Positions 46,406-56,777 of a DNA stretch of 64,000 nt are shown in pieces. Under the pieces are notes generated by a model. It saw only the letters and a program-made list of their open reading frames with translations, was not told the origin of the DNA and ran no database searches. This stretch comes from Boesenbergia rotunda (taxonomy: Eukaryota > Streptophyta > Magnoliopsida > Zingiberales > Zingiberaceae): the NCBI GenBank assembly GCA_024364735.1, contig JAGFNQ010005259.1, positions 248,001 through 312,000 on the forward strand, read 5' to 3'. The position numbers and the translations under genes were made by a program. Numbering within the stretch: position 1 is the first letter of the stretch; the number at the start of each line of letters is the position of its first letter.

Positions 46406-49400
46406 TGAAGCAACAGGTAAAAGAAGAGCCTGTTAGCCTATCTGCACCAGCAAGAGAGCCGGCAGGAACCTTTAAAAGAAAGCAAGTATCAGAATGGTGG
46501 AACCTGCCAACCGCCCACCAAAATACAGGTGCTCTCCTTACCTTACCTACACAACTTAACAGAATTGAAGATGTATTTTTAAGGTGGGAAGCAATTACAA
46601 AAAATGTGGTGGCACAACAAAACTTTACGGATGTTCAAGATAAGGCAGATTTTATAGAAAATCTACTAGGAGAAGCAGAAAGGCTCACCTGGATACAATG
46701 GCGTATGACTTACCTGAATGAGTACCAGGAGCTAATTAATGGCAGTGATGGCAGAAATGGGACTCAAAACATTATCTCCCAAATCAGAAGAGTTTTTCTT
46801 CTAGAGGACCCCTTTCAAGGGTCAACAGATATGCAAGACCGAGCCTACAGGGATTTGGAACGGCTCTCATGTTCACAGGTAAAGGATTTAATTCCTTTTA
46901 TGAATGAATATATGACCCTTGCTGCAAAAACAGGACGTCTATTTACGGGTCCAGAACTCTCCGAAAAATTCTGGCTAAAGCTACCAGGAGACTTGGGAAA
47001 AAGAATCAAGACGGCATTTGACGATAAATACCAAGGAAATACAATGGGTGTACACCCGAGGGTGGTTTTCACGTATAAATATCTAGAGGAAGAGTGTAAG
47101 AAGGCCGCCTTCAGCCGCTCGCTAAAAGATCTGTCATTTTGCAACCAGATTCCTATTCCTGGCTATTATCAAGATTCCAAGAAGAAATATGGGGTCAGGA
47201 GATCCACAACTTATAAAGGAAAGCCACATCAATCACATGCAAGAATTGAAAAGAAAAAGCACTTGTTGCGGAATAAGAAATGCAAATGTTTCTTGTGCGG
47301 AGAAGAGGGGCACTTTGCTCGTGATTGCCCCAAAGAATACAAAAATACTCGACGGGTAGCACTCTTCGAAGGATTAGAACTTCCTGATGATTATGAAATT
47401 TTATCAGTACAGGAAGGTGATGAGCAATCTGATGCTATCTACAGCATCTCGGAAGGAGAAGAACACCAGGTGCACTCAATCCTTAAAACAGAATTCCTTT
47501 TTGTATTTATAGAAAGAACCAACTCATACCTGATAGGAAAACAAGGAGGATGGCAGCCAATGGTGCGCATTTCAAAAATCCAACATGACTGCAGTCATAT
47601 TTGGGAAATTAATGGAGAAATATCCCCTCCTTATTGTCTATGCAGTTGTTGCAAAAGGGAGACAATGAAAAGGCACCGAATGCACTGCGGCGTATGTAAA
47701 ATTACTTCCTGTGGTTTATGTTCAAGTAATTATTTTGATATGACAATCCCAGTAGAAAGATCAGTTCCTGCACCTTTTATACCAAATAATCTGATTCAAG
47801 AACAACAGAACTATATCACATGGGCACAATCAGAAATTAGCAGGTTACAGCAGGAGATTGCAAGAATTACATCCATGGCTGAAGCAGAAAAGGAGCAAAT
47901 TACAAGATTAGCATCTGCCGAAAGATTGGAGATGGATACAGAAAACGAGGAGTTACGACTCCAAATAGACGCCTTGACATTGGAAAATGGTGATCTCCGA
48001 AGGATGATCCAGAAGGAAGGACTTGAGGTTATTCCTGAAGAACCTGAAATAGATGAAGAAGAACCAATCGAAGAAAGCCTACATGTTCTCCTTAATTATG
48101 GTCGAGAAAAGATTTTCTCTGTAGAAGAAACCAAGCAGCCCAAAAACAAGACTAATGGCTTGTTTAACTTAACGGTGGAACTGGATATTCCTGGAGTGGA
48201 CAAATTCAAGGTACATGCTATATTAGATACTGGCGCAACTACTTGTTGTATCGACCAGGTAACCATACCTCCCTCTGCTATTGAAGATAATACCTTCATT
48301 GTCAATTTTAGTGGTATAAATTCCAAGACTACAGCCAATAAGAAACTGAAATATGGTAATATGCGTATAGGGGAACATTGTTTCCGCATTCCATACACTT
48401 ATGCATTCCCATTAACTCTAGGGAATATTACCATGATTTTAGGCTGTAATTTTATCAGAGCTATGTATGGAGGCGTTCGAATTGAAGGAGATGAAGTCAC
48501 TTTTTACAAAAATGTGACTACCATCAGAACCCAGCAAACCATTCCTGTAGCAGCAACAATCGAGGAATTAGAACTTGAGGAAGAAGAATACTATCAAATT
48601 CAGGAACAAGTCTGCACATGGGCTCCCAGTCAAGGTTTGCAATCTTTTATGAAAGAGCTTATTGATACAGGTTATATTGGGGAAAACCCAATGAAGTATT
48701 GGGCAGCAAACAAGATATCCTGTACACTGGACTTAAAAAATCCAGATTTGATTATTGAAGACAAACCACTAAAGCATGTGACTCCCAAGATGCAGGAATC
48801 ATTCCAAAAACACGTCAATGCTCTTCTCAAACTTCAGGTAATCAGACCAAGTAAGAGTAAACATAGAACTACGGCAATAATTGTTTATTCAGGAACTACT
48901 GTGGACTCAAAAACTGGCCTAGAAACAAAAGGAAAAGAACGAATGGTATTCAACTACAAAAGGCTGAATGATAATACTCATAAAGACCAGTACAGCCTTC
49001 CTGGTATCAACACAATTATTCAAAGGGTTGGCCGCAGTAAGATCTACTCAAAATTCGATCTCAAGAGCGGATTTCACCAGGTGGCAATGAGCCCTGAGTC
49101 AGTCCCCTGGACTGCCTTCTGGGTTCCAGAGGGACTCTATGAATGGCTTGTTATGCCATTCGGCCTCAAAAATGCCCCAGCAGTATTTCAGAGGAAGATG
49201 GACCTTTGTTTTAAAGGTACTGAGCAATTTATTGCGGTTTATATTGATGATATACTAGTATTCTCAGAAAATGAAGCTGCACACCATGAGCACCTAAGGA
49301 TATTACTGGAGATCTGCAAAAAGAATGGCTTAATACTAAGCCCTACCAAAATGAAAATTGGAAGCCCTACCATTGAATTCTTGGGAGCTACAATTGGGCA

Positions 49401-50361
49401 ATCAAAGATAAAGCTCCAACCTCATATTATTTCGAAAGTAGCTGACTTCAAGGATGAAGAGCTACAGAATATCAAGGGGCTAAGATCCTGGTTAGGATTA
49501 CTCAACTACGCCAGGGCATATATTCCCAATTTAGGTAAACTCCTTGGCCCTCTTTATTCAAAAACATCACCCAATGGGGAAAGACGAATGAATGCACAAG
49601 ATTGGGCCCTTGTGCGACAGATGAAGGAAACAATCAAGAAGCTGCCTGAACTTCATATTCCACCTAAATCCTGCTATATCATTATTGAATCAGATGGGTG
49701 CATGGAAGGGTGGGGTGGTATTCTTAAATGGAAACCCCAGAAATATGATCCAAAGGCTTCTGAACTTATAAGTGCCTATGCCAGTGGCAAATTCACTCCT
49801 CCAAAATCAACAATTGATGCTGAAATACATGCAGTTATGAATTGTCTAAATAACTTCAAAATATATTACTTAGACAAGGAGGAAGTTCTTATTAGAACAG
49901 ATTGCCAGGCTATTATAAGTTTCTTCAATAAATCAGCCCAGAATAAGCCCTCCAGGGTTCGCTGGATTGCTTTTACTGATTTCATTACTGGGCTTGGCAT
50001 CACAGTACAATTCCAACACATAGAAGGTAAAGATAATGTGTTAGCTGATGCACTTTCTCGCCTTGTTTGTTTTATCACAGGACCATGGCCTCTCAAGGAA
50101 GCAGACTACCCAATATTAATGCAAATAGAAGAAGTCATGAACCAAGTGAAGGTGCGGCCCAATATGAAAGCATCCCAACACCTAATGGGCCTTATCAACT
50201 GCTGGACCAATATGAGTACCTCTGCAGAGGAGAAAATCCTATCCTTGGACCCCAAGAAAAGGATCTCCGTGCCCACCTTGAAGATATTGAATGGACAGCA
50301 TCCCATCACCTCATCAACAGCATCTGGGAGCTCAAGCTTATCATGGACACCAAGGAGATAG
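46405..50361 (+). CDS. Endogenous badnavirus-like polyprotein, segment A (capsid, protease, RT, RNase H)
   Basis: An uninterrupted frame of 1,318 codons lacking the movement-protein part of ORF3. In order: capsid region; CX2CX4HX4C zinc knuckle (CFLCGEEGHFARDC, residues about 295-310); a second Cys-rich cluster near 411-435; a coiled-coil stretch about 470-540; aspartic protease ILDTGATTC near 607; reverse transcriptase with FDLKSGFHQV, MPFGLKNAP and YIDD near 945; RNase H with ESDGCMEGWGG near 1096. This order is that of Caulimoviridae with badnavirus or tungrovirus organisation. The left edge abuts the 165-bp array at 46405, so the apparent start ATG is created at the junction. Old integrated viral DNA, not an active gene of the host. 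Confidence 0.93.
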   Translation: MKQQVKEEPVSLSAPAREPAGTFKRKQVSEWWNLPTAHQNTGALLTLPTQLNRIEDVFLRWEAITKNVVAQQNFTDVQDKADFIENLLGEAERLTWIQWRMTYLNEYQELINGSDGRNGTQNIISQIRRVFLLEDPFQGSTDMQDRAYRDLERLSCSQVKDLIPFMNEYMTLAAKTGRLFTGPELSEKFWLKLPGDLGKRIKTAFDDKYQGNTMGVHPRVVFTYKYLEEECKKAAFSRSLKDLSFCNQIPIPGYYQDSKKKYGVRRSTTYKGKPHQSHARIEKKKHLLRNKKCKCFLCGEEGHFARDCPKEYKNTRRVALFEGLELPDDYEILSVQEGDEQSDAIYSISEGEEHQVHSILKTEFLFVFIERTNSYLIGKQGGWQPMVRISKIQHDCSHIWEINGEISPPYCLCSCCKRETMKRHRMHCGVCKITSCGLCSSNYFDMTIPVERSVPAPFIPNNLIQEQQNYITWAQSEISRLQQEIARITSMAEAEKEQITRLASAERLEMDTENEELRLQIDALTLENGDLRRMIQKEGLEVIPEEPEIDEEEPIEESLHVLLNYGREKIFSVEETKQPKNKTNGLFNLTVELDIPGVDKFKVHAILDTGATTCCIDQVTIPPSAIEDNTFIVNFSGINSKTTANKKLKYGNMRIGEHCFRIPYTYAFPLTLGNITMILGCNFIRAMYGGVRIEGDEVTFYKNVTTIRTQQTIPVAATIEELELEEEEYYQIQEQVCTWAPSQGLQSFMKELIDTGYIGENPMKYWAANKISCTLDLKNPDLIIEDKPLKHVTPKMQESFQKHVNALLKLQVIRPSKSKHRTTAIIVYSGTTVDSKTGLETKGKERMVFNYKRLNDNTHKDQYSLPGINTIIQRVGRSKIYSKFDLKSGFHQVAMSPESVPWTAFWVPEGLYEWLVMPFGLKNAPAVFQRKMDLCFKGTEQFIAVYIDDILVFSENEAAHHEHLRILLEICKKNGLILSPTKMKIGSPTIEFLGATIGQSKIKLQPHIISKVADFKDEELQNIKGLRSWLGLLNYARAYIPNLGKLLGPLYSKTSPNGERRMNAQDWALVRQMKETIKKLPELHIPPKSCYIIIESDGCMEGWGGILKWKPQKYDPKASELISAYASGKFTPPKSTIDAEIHAVMNCLNNFKIYYLDKEEVLIRTDCQAIISFFNKSAQNKPSRVRWIAFTDFITGLGITVQFQHIEGKDNVLADALSRLVCFITGPWPLKEADYPILMQIEEVMNQVKVRPNMKASQHLMGLINCWTNMSTSAEEKILSLDPKKRISVPTLKILNGQHPITSSTASGSSSLSWTPRR

Positions 50362-50504
50362 ATTTCCACCGACGAAGCCAGCTCAAAGGGGGACTGTACT
50401 ACAAAGATACTATACCTGAAGTGACAAAAGCGAGGATGGAATTATTGAACATCTTTATAAAGGCACAAAGCATTCTACAGGGCATAAAAGACACACCTCC
50501 CTGA
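50085..50504 (+). CDS. Small ORF4 overlapping the end of the viral polyprotein, segment A
   Basis: A 139-residue frame begins at an ATG in ACCATGG context (50085), in a different frame from the polyprotein, which it overlaps by 277 bases, and it continues 143 bases past the polyprotein stop. It is acidic and helix-rich (LDQYEYLCRGEN, RMELLNIFIKAQSIL). Its position recalls ORF4 of tungrovirus and of some badnaviruses. In segment B the same frame is broken by a TGA. The function is unknown. Confidence 0.6.
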   Translation: MASQGSRLPNINANRRSHEPSEGAAQYESIPTPNGPYQLLDQYEYLCRGENPILGPQEKDLRAHLEDIEWTASHHLINSIWELKLIMDTKEIDFHRRSQLKGGLYYKDTIPEVTKARMELLNIFIKAQSILQGIKDTPP

Positions 50505-50740
50505 AAAGTTTGGAACGTGGTGGACCCCTACAAAATCCAAAGGACGATTTGGTTTCCTCCCACTTGGCCATAAGCGTCAAAATTATCTAGTAATAGCCTT
50601 TACTTTCCAGTACACCTAGCTAGTGCACTAGTTTACTTTCCAGCACATCCCTTGCTGTAAAGAGATAAGAAAGGAATATCACGAGTGAAGATGGGGCCCA
50701 ATGAGCACCCTACTCATGATCACTCCCTCTCCTTACTCTC

Positions 50741-50750
50741 TATATAAGGG
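50741..50750 (+). promoter_or_regulatory. Pararetroviral TATA box, segment A
   Basis: TATATAAGGG follows CTCCTTACTCTC and precedes AGCCAATAGCTC. The identical block occurs inverted at 53151-53160. In A the leader is cut after about 115 bases at the junction with segment B, so transcription from here would run antisense through the movement-protein, ORF2 and ORF1 region. Confidence 0.75.
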
Positions 50751-50838
50751 AGCCAATAGCTCATTGCTGGACACACATCGCATAACGATACAAGTCCAAC
50801 TCTGAGAAGCTCTTTAAGTAAGTTTGCAAGTTCCTTTC

Positions 50839-51690
50839 TTACAATTTCAGTCTGTACTTTCTCTCTCTCTGGCCAGCAATTTCTCTTGTGTTATATCTTC
50901 TGCCAGGGAGTGCTCTGACCCCATGACTGGCCAAATAGTCTACCACGTTCTGAACTTCGTAGGCGAAACCCACATTAGGGGTATTAGAAAGCCGGCCTAC
51001 AAGTCCTCTGGTTATGAGGAGATTTGCCTCCCCATTTCTCCACCCTTCATAACCTCTGGTGAGAATGGATACCTGTATATTTCTATAAAAATCTGAAATA
51101 GTTAACATAGTATCAGGTATAACATATACAAGCTGACTTCCAGAAGTTAGGTCAATCTCCATAGTTGCAAAGATGGCTTGGTCTCCTTGCCATCTATTAT
51201 CCCGGAATACCACAAGGGCCATTGTGCCCTCTTCTTGCCTATGCAAGATTTGAATGCGTACTTGAATAACTCCCATGTGAATAAATCGCATATTACTTCT
51301 TTGCAGCTGATGGTAACTCTCAGGTTGGATGAAAGCCCTGTCCACCTGGTTGCGAGTTACAAGAAGGGCTTCTTCTGATCTATGCATATAGACCCGATGA
51401 TGAGCATCATCTCTCCGGGAGTGATATAATACTTCTGCTGGTACTATTGAAGCTCGTTCCTGCATGGAGAGTCTTAGCTGTACTTGCGGATCAAGCTGCT
51501 GTTCTAGAGAAGTGGCATAGTTTCTTCCCATGACTTGACTGGTTACCCTTCTCAGGGTCCTTTGAGCATTGTATCTTCGTCTCTGGTTTTGACGATAATC
51601 TCTTATCTGGTCTTCAAAGACTGGTGCCTGCTCCGGTCTCCTTATAACAGTTGTGACTGGAGGGTTTTGTGTTCTGGTTCTTGTTGTCAT
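50839..51690 (-). CDS. Movement-protein part of viral ORF3, segment B (truncated)
   Basis: A 283-residue frame starts at the ATG overlapping the ORF2 stop (TAATG at 51692-51688), the compact arrangement of badnaviruses. The region with NPPVTTVIRR, VPAEVLYHSRRDDAHHRVY and LVVFRDNRWQGD followed by EIDLTSGSQLVYV is the viral cell-to-cell movement domain. It breaks near 50867, where CT-rich leader sequence of segment A is joined; the last ten or so residues come from that junction. The capsid and later domains are not continuous with it here. Confidence 0.88.
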   Translation of the reverse strand: MTTRTRTQNPPVTTVIRRPEQAPVFEDQIRDYRQNQRRRYNAQRTLRRVTSQVMGRNYATSLEQQLDPQVQLRLSMQERASIVPAEVLYHSRRDDAHHRVYMHRSEEALLVTRNQVDRAFIQPESYHQLQRSNMRFIHMGVIQVRIQILHRQEEGTMALVVFRDNRWQGDQAIFATMEIDLTSGSQLVYVIPDTMLTISDFYRNIQVSILTRGYEGWRNGEANLLITRGLVGRLSNTPNVGFAYEVQNVVDYLASHGVRALPGRRYNTREIAGQRERKYRLKL

Positions 51691-52085
51691 TATTTCTTTA
51701 GTTTAGCCTGTTCTTCTTTCAATATTGTAAAAGGATCAGTAAAAACTCTAAGCTTGCCTCTTGCTTCTTTTGGTTTTTCTTGAATTGTCAAAGTTTTTAC
51801 TTTATCAGTTAGGCTCTGAATTATAGCTTCAGGAAGAGGGTTTTCCTTTTCTATAGTTCTTGCTTCAAGCCTTTTCAACCTTTCCTCTATGCTATCTAGT
51901 TTTTCAAGTATTGTTACTAGAAGCTGTATTTGGGTGTTGGCTTGTTTGATAGCAGCTGAGGCACTACTAGTAGTCCCTTTGTGTTCTGCAGGTCTGCAGA
52001 AACCAAGGGCTGGTGCTTCAATGCCTTCTGTAGCTTGTAACGCTTCCTTATAGGAATGAGTTGCCTGGGTATTAATATGGCTCAT
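51690..52085 (-). CDS. Viral ORF2, segment B
   Basis: A 131-residue frame from MSHINTQ. The start ATG overlaps the ORF1 stop as ATGA, the typical badnavirus ORF1/ORF2 junction; an in-frame ATG four codons upstream (52097) is less likely. It carries a coiled-coil stretch (TILEKLDSIEERLKRLEAR) and a Lys-rich C-terminus, like the virion-associated nucleic-acid-binding P2 proteins. No break. Confidence 0.85.
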   Translation of the reverse strand: MSHINTQATHSYKEALQATEGIEAPALGFCRPAEHKGTTSSASAAIKQANTQIQLLVTILEKLDSIEERLKRLEARTIEKENPLPEAIIQSLTDKVKTLTIQEKPKEARGKLRVFTDPFTILKEEQAKLKK

Positions 52086-52516
52086 GAAGTGAGCCAAGCT
52101 TCTACTTTATGGAGAAGTATCTCTACTTCCTCAATCTTTTTCCTTAGTTCGTCAAAAAGTTGTAGGGCTTGTTGCTCGATTAGCCTTGGTTGCTTAGTTA
52201 TCTGTAAAACAACTTCTTTTAGCTGCCTTTCTGTTAAGGGTCTACTCTCAATGACTTCCTTGGTGAGGTTTTCAAGGGATTTTCTAAGCTTCTGATTCTC
52301 AGTCTTTACCTCTTGTATTTGTTCTTGTATTTGTTTGAAGTTCTTCAGATGAACTCTACAAGACAAACACACTCGATCGTATACAACTGCTAAGTTGTGG
52401 GCTAGCTCTCTTTCAGTAGGCTGATTTGATGATTGTGCAAGGTCAAGGTACTCTAGGTTTGAAGTATGTGACTTGGTGTACCATTCTTGTATCTGTTCTT
52501 CCCAATGTCTTGACAT
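52082..52516 (-). CDS. Viral ORF1, segment B
   Basis: A 144-residue frame beginning MSRHWEEQIQEWY, similar in size and place to badnavirus P1 (DUF1319). Long coiled-coil region (IQEVKTENQKLRKSLENL). Its stop overlaps the ORF2 start. Intact. Confidence 0.85.
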   Translation of the reverse strand: MSRHWEEQIQEWYTKSHTSNLEYLDLAQSSNQPTERELAHNLAVVYDRVCLSCRVHLKNFKQIQEQIQEVKTENQKLRKSLENLTKEVIESRPLTERQLKEVVLQITKQPRLIEQQALQLFDELRKKIEEVEILLHKVEAWLTS

Positions 52517-53150
52517 AGACTTACTATTATGGTCGATTTTATTTTAACCTTTTGCCTTGTAAAGACTACTTACGTCTTAGGAGGTTCTTAAAGGTTTTCT
52601 TACTCATACCAGTGTGCCCTTGGGCTTACTTACGGCCTCCTTGCCTGGCTGCCAAGTTAGGACTGGTCCTTTTGTAATCCACCCGCAGTTCCTCGTTCGA
52701 CTTATTATAGCCTTTTCTTGGTTAGAGGTTAGTTTAAAAACGGACCAATCAGATGCTGTATCAGTTCATGCCTTTGCTATAACTGGTCAACAGTTGCAAT
52801 TCGCTAAACATGACCTAGGATTTTGCTATAACTGATCAACAGTTGCAATTTGCTAGTCCTAAGTTTTAAAGAAAGACATCTTTTATAGTAGGGAAGAATT
52901 TAAAAACAGCTTAAGCACAATACTTGTCCCTTGGAGTACCTTGATTAGAGACACTACTCAGCCATGAAACAGAGCTCTGATACCAAAAAGGTGCGGAAAC
53001 GCTTCTTTCAAACTACTTCAGATAATGTACAAAGAGAGAGAAAGTACAGACTGAAATTGTAAGAAAGGAACTTGCAAACTTACTTAAAGAGCTTCTCAGA
53101 GTTGGACTTGTATCGTTATGCGATGTGTGTCCAGCAATGAGCTATTGGCT
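52517..53150 (-). promoter_or_regulatory. Viral leader, segment B
   Basis: Minus-strand leader between the promoter (53151-53160) and ORF1 (52516). It contains the tRNA primer site, a purine/pyrimidine-rich stretch (GAGAGAGAAAGTACAGAC, near 53030) and several short frames, as is usual for caulimovirid leaders. The first 115 bases recur inverted at 50751-50866. Confidence 0.75.
52974..52985 (-). promoter_or_regulatory. tRNA-Met primer-binding site of the viral genome
   Basis: Read on the minus strand the sequence is TGGTATCAGAGC, exactly complementary to the 3' end of plant initiator tRNA-Met and the conventional numbering origin of Caulimoviridae genomes. Confidence 0.93.
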
Positions 53151-53160
53151 CCCTTATATA
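53151..53160 (-). promoter_or_regulatory. Pararetroviral TATA box, segment B
   Basis: Minus-strand TATATAAGGG in the same context as 50741-50750. It is in natural position upstream of leader, ORF1, ORF2 and movement protein, and points toward segment A. Confidence 0.78.
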
Positions 53161-53537
53161 GAGAGTAAGGAGAGGGAGTGATCATGAGTAGGGTGCTCAT
53201 TGGGCCCCATCTTCACTCGTGATATTCCTTTCTTATCTCTTTACAGCAAGGGATGTGCTGGAAAGTAAACTAGTGCGCTAGCTAGGTGTACTGGAAAGTG
53301 AAGCTATCACTAGATAATTTTGACGCTTATGGTCAAGTGGGAGGAAACCAAATCGTCCTTTGGATTTCGGGGGGTCCACCATGTTCCAAACTTTTCAGGG
53401 AGGTGTGTCTTTTATGATCTGTAGAATGCTTTGTGCCTTTATAAAAAGGTTCAATAATTCCATTCTTGCTTTTGTCACTTCAGGTATAGTATCTTTGTAG
53501 TATAGCCCCCCTTTGAGCTGGCTTCGTCGGTGGAAGT

Positions 53538-56500
53538 CTATCTCCTTGGTGTCCATGATAAGCTTGAGCTCCCAGATGCTGTTGATGAGTTGATGGGATG
53601 CTGTCCATTCAATATCCCCAAGGTGGGCGCGGAGATCTTTTTCTTGGGGTCCAAGGATAGGGTTTTTTCCTCTGCAGAGGTACTCATACTGGTCCAGTCA
53701 TTGATAAGGCCCATTAGGTGTTGGGATGCTTTCATATTGGGCTGCATCTTCAGTTGGTTCATGATTTCTTCTATTTGCATTAGTATTGGGTAGTCTGCTT
53801 CCTTGAGAGGCCATGGCCCTGTGATAAAACAAACAAGGCGAGAAAGTGCATCAGCTAATACATTATCTTTACCTTCTATGTGTTGGAATTGTACTGTGAT
53901 GCCCAGCCCAGTAATGAAATCAGTAAAAGCAATCCAGCAAACCCTGGAGGGCTTATTCTGGGCTGATTTATTGAAGAAACTTATAATAGCCTGGCAATCT
54001 GTTCTAATAAGAACTTCCTCCTTGTCTAAATAGTATATTTTGAAGTTATTCAGGCAATTCATAACTGCATGTATTTCAGCATCAATCGTTGATTTTGGAG
54101 GAGTGAATTTGCCACTGGCATAGGCACTTATAAGTTCAGAAGCCTTTGAATCATATTTCTGGGGTTTCCATTTAAGAATACCTCCCCACCCTTCCATGCA
54201 TCCATCTGATTCAATAATGATATAGCAGGACTTGGGTGGAATGTGAAGTTCAGGCAGCTTCTTGATAGTTTCCTTCATCTGTCGTATAAGCGCCCAATCT
54301 TGTGCATTCATTCGTCTTTCCCCATTGGGTGATGTTTTTGAATAGAGAGGGCCAAGGAGCTTACCTAAATTAGGAATATATGCCCTGGCATAGTTGAGTT
54401 ATCCTAACCAGGATCTTAGCCCCTTGATATTCTGTAGCTCTTCATCCTTAAAATCAGCTACTTTTGAAATAATATGGGGTTGGAGCTTTATCTTTGATTG
54501 CCCAATTGTAGCTCCCAAGAATTCAATAGTCGGGCTTCCAATTTTCATCTTAGTCGGGCTTAATATCAGGCCATTCTTCTTGCATATTTCCAGTAATACC
54601 CTCAGGTGCTCATGGTGTGCAGCTTCATTTTCTGAGAATACCAGTATATCATCAATATAAACCGCAATAAATTGCTCAGTACCTTTAAAACAAAGGTCCA
54701 TCTTCCTCTGAAATACTACTGGGGCATTTTTGAGGCCGAATGGCATAACAAGCCATTCATAGAGTCCTTCTGGTACCCAGAAGGCAGTCCAGGGGACTGA
54801 CTCAGGATTCATAGCCACCTGGTGAAATCCGCTTTTGAGGTCGAACTTTGAGTAGATCTTACTGCGGCCAACCCTTTGAATAATTGTATTAATACCTGGA
54901 AGGCTGTACTGGTCTTTATGAGTGTTATCATTCAGCCTTTTGTAATTGAATACCATTCGTTCTTTTCCTTTTGTTTCTAGGCCAGTTTTTGGATACACAG
55001 TAGTTCCTGAATAAACAATTATTGCTGTAGTTCTATGTTTACTCTTACTTGGTCTGATTACCTGAAGTTTGAGAAGAGCATTGACGTGTTTTTGGAATGA
55101 ATCCTGCATCTTGGGAGTCACATGCTTCAGTGGTTTATCTTCAATAATTAAATCTGGATTCTTTAAGTCCAGCGTGCAGGATATCTTGTTTGCTGTCCAA
55201 TACTTCATTGGGTTTTCCCCAATATAACCTGTGTCAATAAGTTCTTTCATAAAAGATTGCAAACCTTGACTAGGAGTCCATGTGCAGACTTGTTCCTGAA
55301 TCTGATAGTACTCTTCTTCCTCAAGTTCTAATTCCTCAAGTGTTGCTGTTATAGGAATGGTTTGCTGGGTTTTGATGGTAGTCACATTTTTGTAAAAAGT
55401 GACTTCATCCCCTTCAATTCGAACACCTCCATACATAGCTCTGATAAAATTACAGCCTAAAATCATGGTAATATTCCCTAGAGTTAATGGGAATGCATAA
55501 GTGTATGGAATGCGGAAACAATGTTCCCCTATACGCATATTACCATATTTCAGCTTCTTATTGGCTGTGGTCTTGGAATTTATCCCACTAAAATTGACAA
55601 TGAAGGTATTATCTTCAATAGCAAAGGGAGGTATTGTTACCTGGTCGATGCAACAAGTAGTTGCACCAGTATCTAGTATTGCATTTACCTTGAATTTGTC
55701 TACTCCCGGAATATCCAGTTCGACAGTTAGGTTGAATAGGCCATTAGTTTTGCTTTTGGGCTGCTTAGCTTCTTCTACGGAGAAGATCTTTTCTCGGCCA
55801 GAGTTAAGGAGAACATGTAGGCTTTCTTCTTCTTCTTCAAATTCCGACGCTTCGGGTGCTTCGGGAATAACCTCAAGTCCTTCCTTCTGGATTACCCTTC
55901 GCAAATCCCCATTTTCTAATGTCAAGGCATCTATCTGGAGTCGCAACTCCTCATTTTCTGTATCCATCTCTAGTCTTTCCGCAGATGCCAGTCTTGTTAT
56001 CTGCTCCTTTTCTGCTTCAGCTAGGGATGTAATTCTTGCAATCTCCTGCTGCAATCTGCCAAATTCTGCTTATGCCCAAGTAATATAGTTCTGTTGTTCT
56101 TGAATCAGATTATTTGGTATAAAAGGTGTAGGAGTTAATCTTTCCACTGGGATTGTCATGTCAAAATAATTATTTGAACATAAACCGCAGGAAGTAATTT
56201 TACATACGCTGCAGTGCATTCGATGTCTTTTCATTGTTTCCCTCTTGCAACAATTGCATAGACAATAAGGAGGGGAGATCTCCCCATTGAGTTCCCAGAC
56301 ATGGTTGCAATCATGCTGGGTTTTTGAAATACGCACCATAGGCTGCCATCCTCCTTGTTTTCCTATCATATATGAGTTGGTCTTTTCTATAAACACAAAA
56401 AGGAATTCTGTTTTAAGGATTGAGTGCACCTGGTGTTCCTCCCCTTCTGAGATGCTGTAGATAGCATCAGATTGACCATCACCTTCCTGTACTGATAGAA

Positions 56501-56777
56501 TTTTGTAATCGTCCGGGAGCTCTAATCCCTCAAAGAGTGCCACTCGTCGAACATTTTTGTATTCCTTAGGACAGTCACGAGCAAAGTGTCCTTCTTCTCC
56601 GCACAGAAAGCATTTGCACTTCTTATTCCGCAACAAGTGCTTTTTCTTTTCAATTCTTGCATGAGATTGATGTGGCTTTCCTTTGTAAGTTGTAGATCTT
56701 CTGACCCCATATTTTTTCTTGGAGTCCTGATAATAACCAGGAATAGAAATCTGGCTACAAAATGACAGGTCTTTTAG
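53538..56777 (-). pseudogene. Endogenous badnavirus-like polyprotein, segment B (C-terminal part, two nonsense codons)
   Basis: Minus-strand copy of the same region as segment A from just before the zinc knuckle to the RNase H and polyprotein stop. Zinc knuckle, protease (ILDTGATTC), RT (YIDD) and RNase H (ESDGCMEGWGG) motifs remain readable in one frame. Two stop codons interrupt it: 56070-56072, in the coiled-coil region, and 54399-54401, after the RT, where segment A has Leu. The overlapping ORF4 is also broken. The right end at 56777 is fused to a UGT gene. The differences from A are mostly single bases. Confidence 0.93.

Larger units (their letters stand above)
47132..56777. repeat. Large inverted repeat formed by the two viral segments
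   Basis: The left arm (about 47132-50866, +) and right arm (about 53025-56777, -) carry the same viral region from the zinc knuckle through polyprotein end, ORF4, promoter and 5' leader. They are separated by a unique spacer of about 2.15 kb that holds ORF1, ORF2 and the movement protein. The inner junction lies at a CTCTCTCTCT tract near 50860-50866, which also occurs in the leader, suggesting end joining through short homology. Confidence 0.88.
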
